Assembly: GCA_963632245.1 (NCBI GenBank)
Contig: CAVGTF010000081.1
Coordinates: forward strand, 1-10,625
Direction: 5' to 3'
DNA length: 10,625 nucleotides
From: UBA1724 sp963632245
GTDB lineage: Bacteria; Verrucomicrobiota; Lentisphaeria; Oligosphaerales; Oligosphaeraceae
A program made the position numbers and the translations under genes. The first letter of the stretch is position 1, and each line of letters opens with the position of its first letter. The notes under the pieces are model-generated. The model had not been told where the DNA came from. It did not search any database and saw only the letters and a program-made list of their open reading frames with translations. Below, piece by piece: positions 7,326 to 10,625 of the stretch.

Positions 7326-8882
7326 TTATGCCTTTGGCTCTTCCAGCTTGATGCGGGGGAAGAGGGAGCCGGGGATGGTGGTGACGGCGGTGCCGTCTTC
7401 CAGCTGGTTCCAGAGGGCGAGGGTGCTCATGGAGGGCACGATCTTGTCGTCGGCGATGCCGATGGCCTTCCGGAGCTCCGCCATCTTGGTGGGCATGACG
7501 GGATAGAGGAGTCCGCTGGTGACGCGGAGCGCCTCGGCGGTATTCCGCAAGACTCGTCCCAGGGAGGCGATGTCGCTGCTCTTCGCCATGGCCCAGGGCT
7601 TCATGGCATCGAAATACCGGTTGGTGGCGGCCACCGCGCCCATGATGTCCGCAATGCCGCGGTCCAGCTGCATATTCCGGATGGCATTCTCCCAGGAGGC
7701 GGAGGCCTTGTGGCAGGCGTCGATCATCTCGGTTTCGTCTGCAGTGGGTTCGCAGGCAACGGGGAGCTTCCCGTCGAAGTTCTTCACTACCATGGTGCAC
7801 ATGCGGGAGAGGAGATTCCCCAGGTTGTTGGCGAGATCCGCGTTATACCGGGTGACGAAGGACTCCTCGGAGAAGTTCGCGTCCTGACCCAACGACATCG
7901 CCGCCATCAGGAAGTACCGCAGCGCATCCACGCCGTATTTGTCCGCCATGTCCATGGGATTGACCACATTGCCGACGGATTTGGACATCTTCTGGTCGGC
8001 GATGAGCCACCATCCGTGGGCGAAGACGGTCTTGGGCAGGGGCAGCCCCATTGCCATGAGCATGGTGGGCCAGTAGACGGTGTGGGTGGTCAAAATGTCC
8101 TTTCCGATGAGGTGGAAGTTGGCGGGCCACCAGGTCTTGAATTCCTCGTCGTCCTTCAGGTATCCCACGGCGGAGATGTAGTTGACCAGCGCGTCGAACC
8201 AGACGTAGGTCACGTAGTCGTGGTCGAAGGGCAGCTCGATGCCCCAGGAGAGGCGGGTCTTGGCGCGGGAGATGCAGAGGTCGTCCAGGGGCTGTTTCAG
8301 GAAGCCCAGGGTCTCCTGGCGGCGGTTTGCGGGACGGATGAAATCGGGATTCTCCTGGATGTGCTTAATGAGCTGGTCCTGGTAGGCGCTCATCTTGAAG
8401 AAGTAGTTCTTCTCCACTAGGGTATCCACCTTCCTTCCGCAGTCGGGGCAGCAGCCGTCCTTCAGGTCCTTGTCAGTGAAGTAGCGCTCGCAGCCCACGC
8501 AGTAGTTCCCGACATAGTCGGCCTGGTAGATGAGCTTCCGGTCCCAGAGGTCCTGGAGGATCTTCTGGACCACCACGGTGTGACGCTCTTCGGTGGTGCG
8601 GATGAAGTCGTCGTTGCTGATGTTGAGGCGCTTCCAGAGATCTTGGAAGCGGGTCACGTAGAGATCGCAGTGCGCCTGGGGAGTGGAGCCGTTCTTCTTG
8701 GCGGCCTGCTCCACCTTCTGACCATGCTCGTCAGTGCCCGTGAGGAAGTGCACCGGATCGCCCAGCAGGCGGTGGCAGCGGGAGAGCACATCGCCCAGGA
8801 TGGTGGTGTATGCGTGTCCGATATGGGGCTTGTCGTTGACGTAGTAGATGGGTGTGGTCAGATAGAAGTTCTTGTCAGACAT
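7326..8882 (-). CDS. metG: Methionyl-tRNA synthetase
   Basis: A complete 518-residue class I synthetase that charges tRNA-Met, including the initiator. It opens with YLTTPIYYVNDKPHIGHAYTT, with HIGH at 20-23, followed by FLTGTDEHGQK (46-56). A zinc knuckle has two CxxC pairs (Cys128/Cys131 and Cys145/Cys148). FAHGWW (287-292) and the KMSKS loop at 298-302 (DQKMSKSVGN) follow, then the helical anticodon-binding domain. The length matches the short form; there is no C-terminal tRNA-binding (EMAP-like) domain, so it would lack that dimerisation module. The start at 8882 (MSDKNFYL) fits the family. A longer frame adds 17 proline- and basic-rich residues without support. No Shine-Dalgarno is seen at either start. 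It is preceded by a hairpin after the permease gene and followed by a terminator-like hairpin, so it may be monocistronic. Confidence 0.98.
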   Translation of the reverse strand: MSDKNFYLTTPIYYVNDKPHIGHAYTTILGDVLSRCHRLLGDPVHFLTGTDEHGQKVEQAAKKNGSTPQAHCDLYVTRFQDLWKRLNISNDDFIRTTEERHTVVVQKILQDLWDRKLIYQADYVGNYCVGCERYFTDKDLKDGCCPDCGRKVDTLVEKNYFFKMSAYQDQLIKHIQENPDFIRPANRRQETLGFLKQPLDDLCISRAKTRLSWGIELPFDHDYVTYVWFDALVNYISAVGYLKDDEEFKTWWPANFHLIGKDILTTHTVYWPTMLMAMGLPLPKTVFAHGWWLIADQKMSKSVGNVVNPMDMADKYGVDALRYFLMAAMSLGQDANFSEESFVTRYNADLANNLGNLLSRMCTMVVKNFDGKLPVACEPTADETEMIDACHKASASWENAIRNMQLDRGIADIMGAVAATNRYFDAMKPWAMAKSSDIASLGRVLRNTAEALRVTSGLLYPVMPTKMAELRKAIGIADDKIVPSMSTLALWNQLEDGTAVTTIPGSLFPRIKLEEPKA

Positions 8883-8910
8883 AGTCTTTTTTCGGGGGCT
8901 CTTGCGGGGG

Positions 8911-8961
8911 AAAAGAAACGGGGCCGCCGGCACTTTGGAAAGCCGTGGTGTCAGGCGGCCC
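8911..8961 (-). terminator. GC-rich terminator-like hairpin after the ABC permease gene
   Basis: Minus-strand GGGCCGCC (GGCGGCCC on plus, 8954-8961) pairs perfectly with GGCGGCCC (8921-8928 on plus reads GGGCCGCC): eight GC pairs around a 25-base loop that can itself form a small CGGC/GCCG stem. It is followed by CGTTTCTTTT. The hairpin starts about 38 bases after the permease stop, and its tail ends only about 28 bases before the metG ATG. Confidence 0.55.
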
Positions 8962-8999
8962 GGAGGGAGGGAAGGGAGGAATAGGGAAGGGCGCGGTGG

Positions 9000-10415
9000 C
9001 TAGACGTTCTGCTTGCCGGCCTCGCGGTTCCAGAAGAGGAGGATCGCCAGCAGGGTCAACAGCGCATTCATGCAGAGAACGTATGCCACGCTGTAGCCCA
9101 TGTAGATCTTGGGGATGCCGGCTTCGCGGTTGTTGACGGAGGAATCGAAGTCCTGGCTGGAGAGCGCATCCGCCATCCAGAAGAGCTGCCAGTTGGGAAT
9201 GGCCGCATAGACCGCATTGACCACCCAGTTTCCGCTGGTGGGAACCGGGTTGCGGTAGGTGCCGCCTGCCGGCATCTTCGGGGGATTGGGAGAACGGCGG
9301 AAGATCACGGCATCCAGGGACTCGCCATGCTTGCGCTGGGCATCCGCATAGTCGCCCAGGGCATGGTAGGTCCAGGCACCCGTCTTGACGGAATACACCG
9401 CCATGCGCTGGGCACGGCCATGGAGGTCGTTTACGTCATGGCACCAGCCATTGCCGTCCTTCCAGACCGCCAACGGATCCTCGCCCAGAGTCGGCAGCTG
9501 CACGCTGGAGGGATCGTCGGTCCACACCACGAAGTCGCCCAGGGACTCCGCAGTCTGCGGGGCATCCCAGGACTCGATGTCCGCCAGCTCCCTGGGAGAG
9601 AACTGGTACTGCGCCACCCACAGCTGCTCCTTTCCGGGAGGCGGAGTGCGCTGCCAGGGCTCCTTGGTGTTTCGTCCCAGCACGTAGTCGCTCATGAGGC
9701 CCAGCATGAAGATCGCGCCGCACAGCAACAGATTCGGGACCAGTCGGAAGCGGGTGGACAGCGCGGTGGCCAGGGTGCCCATGGACCAGCTGGAGAAGGT
9801 CACCAGCAATAGCGCGGGAATCACGCGGAAGGCGAGGCCCACGCGGTGTCCATCGGAGGTCTTGAAGTGCCCGATGACCGCAAATGCCAGCAGGACCACC
9901 ATCAGCGCAATCACGGCGGCGCTGCAGAAGGAGGAGCGGGTCACGTAGTTGTAGGCGCCGGCAATCGCGATGGCAATGAAGATCGCCACGAAATAGCCAT
10001 AGAACATGAAGTTGTCGATCCAGAACTGGTCGGTGGCCGAACGCAGGGCAATGAGGGTCGCCGTGCCGGTGATGATGCAGAATACCGTCAGCGCCGCCGC
10101 AATTCCCAAAATCTTCGCCACAATGAAGACCGGTCGCTGCACCGGCTTCGACAGCAGCAACAGCGCCATGCCGTTGTCAATCTCGCGGCTGATGGCATAG
10201 CTGGCAATCATGATGGCCAATCCCCATCCGAAGACCATCATGGTGGCAATGGAACTGTCCACGACCAACTTCTCCTGCGCAAAGAAGACAAAGAGCGTCA
10301 GGATGGGATAGAATCCGATCAACACCAGCGCCGAAAGCAATACCAGCAGGAAGATGGGCTCCCGAAGGCTCTCGCGGAAGGTGTTCTTGGCGATTTGGTA
10401 AAGCGACGTGAACAT
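9000..10415 (-). CDS. ABC-2 type transporter permease with large extracytoplasmic insert
   Basis: A 471-residue membrane protein resembling the permease subunits of ABC-2 (NosY-like) exporters. The N-terminus YQIAKNTFRESLREPIF and the loop ISREIDNGMALLLLSKPVQR (75-94) after helix 2 are characteristic; this loop is thought to contact the ATPase in the family. Helices lie at about 21-45, 55-77, 98-125, 137-157, 163-182, 195-217 and 227-246. About 185 mostly soluble residues (248-435) follow, then a final helix (436-462) and a short basic tail. With the N-terminus inside, the soluble part is predicted outside the cell membrane. It includes AAIPNWQLFWMADAL (404-418), a motif I associate with large permeases of this type. 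Substrate unknown. No ATPase gene is in the window; it would be expected upstream, beyond 10625. I chose the ATG at 10415 because MFTSLYQIAKNTFRE matches the family start; the further 56 codons upstream run through palindromic DNA. No Shine-Dalgarno is present. Confidence 0.9.
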   Translation of the reverse strand: MFTSLYQIAKNTFRESLREPIFLLVLLSALVLIGFYPILTLFVFFAQEKLVVDSSIATMMVFGWGLAIMIASYAISREIDNGMALLLLSKPVQRPVFIVAKILGIAAALTVFCIITGTATLIALRSATDQFWIDNFMFYGYFVAIFIAIAIAGAYNYVTRSSFCSAAVIALMVVLLAFAVIGHFKTSDGHRVGLAFRVIPALLLVTFSSWSMGTLATALSTRFRLVPNLLLCGAIFMLGLMSDYVLGRNTKEPWQRTPPPGKEQLWVAQYQFSPRELADIESWDAPQTAESLGDFVVWTDDPSSVQLPTLGEDPLAVWKDGNGWCHDVNDLHGRAQRMAVYSVKTGAWTYHALGDYADAQRKHGESLDAVIFRRSPNPPKMPAGGTYRNPVPTSGNWVVNAVYAAIPNWQLFWMADALSSQDFDSSVNNREAGIPKIYMGYSVAYVLCMNALLTLLAILLFWNREAGKQNV

Positions 10416-10457
10416 GAATGAAGAAAAAGGAGGAGGGAGGAAGGAGTAAGGAGGAAG
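10416..10457 (-). promoter_or_regulatory. Polypyrimidine leader directly before the permease start
   Basis: On the coding (minus) strand the roughly 40 bases before the ATG are almost all C and T, with repeated CCTCC. This is the opposite of a Shine-Dalgarno and resembles the anti-Shine-Dalgarno itself. On the plus strand it reads as a GGAGG-rich purine tract, but no plus-strand gene begins nearby. Its function is unknown. Confidence 0.35.
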
Positions 10458-10465
10458 TTTGGCCA

Positions 10466-10580
10466 GGGTTTCGCCAGGGCGAAACCCCGCGCCGGAATCT
10501 ACCGGCGCGTGCATTAAGCGCGCCCGAATTGGCGCGCAAGTGCCGCCGGTAGGCGGAAGACGCCGCAAGGGCTTGCGGCG
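10466..10580. repeat. Array of five consecutive short perfect inverted repeats
   Basis: On the plus strand, five dyads follow one another with few bases between them. They are: GGGTTTCGCC/GGCGAAACCC (10466-10475, 10478-10487); CGCGCCGG/CCGGCGCG (10488-10495, 10502-10509); GCGCGCC/GGCGCGC (10518-10524, 10531-10537); CCGCC/GGCGG (10543-10547, 10552-10556); and CGCCGCAAG/CTTGCGGCG (10561-10569, 10572-10580). Spacers are 2, 6, 6, 4 and 2 bases. Stems differ in sequence, so this is not a CRISPR or a simple REP repeat. It lies in the leader of the permease gene and could act as RNA in a 5' UTR, as a terminator set for an upstream gene, or as a mobile palindromic unit. Confidence 0.75.
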
Positions 10581-10593
10581 CAAGTAGCTAGTA

Positions 10594-10614
10594 GTTAGTG
10601 GTTAGCCGTTAGTT
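10594..10614. repeat. Three imperfect tandem heptamers GTTAGNN
   Basis: GTTAGTG, GTTAGCC and GTTAGTT lie head to tail, preceded by the related TAGCTAGTA. The run ends close to the window edge, so the full array may be longer. Nothing links it to a known element. Confidence 0.5.
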
Positions 10615-10625
10615 GTACGGTCGCT

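Noticed and set aside
7135..7800. Long upstream extension of the def frame
   Set aside because: It runs through the metG 3' end and its terminator-like hairpin. Peptide deformylases start close to the IVAYGNPALR segment.
10466..10580. CRISPR array or integron attC sites
   Set aside because: The stems all differ, there is no constant direct repeat with regular unique spacers, and no cas or integrase gene is nearby.
10416..10583. 56-codon N-terminal extension of the permease
   Set aside because: It would be encoded by the palindrome array and the polypyrimidine tract. The sequence is Pro/Arg-rich, and the permease family begins at MFTSLYQIAKNTF.

Overview
This is a GC-rich bacterial window. 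All seven genes that I can support lie on the minus strand, so transcription runs from high to low coordinates. The plus strand has long open frames, but these are shadows of minus-strand codon bias. The organism cannot be named from this sequence. The IleRS is the long 'type 2' (eukaryote-like) form, the permease resembles large ABC-2 permeases I associate with Verrucomicrobia/Kiritimatiellota/Lentisphaerota-like bacteria, and Shine-Dalgarno sites are sparse. These fit a PVC-group bacterium, but that is a low-confidence inference.

In transcription order: (1) 10416-10625 is a gene-free leader with an array of five perfect short inverted repeats, a run of GTTAG-type heptamers, and a polypyrimidine tract on the coding strand just before the first gene. 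(2) 9000-10415 encodes an ABC-2 type permease with a large soluble insert. (3) A GC-rich hairpin with a U-rich tail follows, then metG (7326-8882), methionyl-tRNA synthetase. (4) A second terminator-like hairpin and about 200 bp of non-coding DNA precede def (6502-7095), peptide deformylase. (5) Eleven bases after def begins a five-helix membrane protein (5573-6490). Its TGA overlaps the ATG of a second membrane-anchored protein (4368-5576) that carries two copies of a domain I do not recognise. (6) After 109 bp comes ileS (1091-4258). (7) After an 87-bp gap with a hairpin, a multi-helix membrane protein with a PAS domain starts at 1003 and runs off the left edge of the window.

Three of the seven genes are core translation functions: metG charges initiator and elongator tRNA with methionine, def removes the N-formyl group from new proteins, and ileS charges tRNA-Ile. 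Placed between def and ileS is an apparently co-translated pair of membrane proteins of unknown function, the least explained coding part of the window. No mobile element, CRISPR array, tRNA, rRNA or phage gene was seen. The best candidates for something undescribed are the duplicated domain at 4434-5045 and the palindrome array at 10466-10580. The remainder looks like ordinary chromosome.
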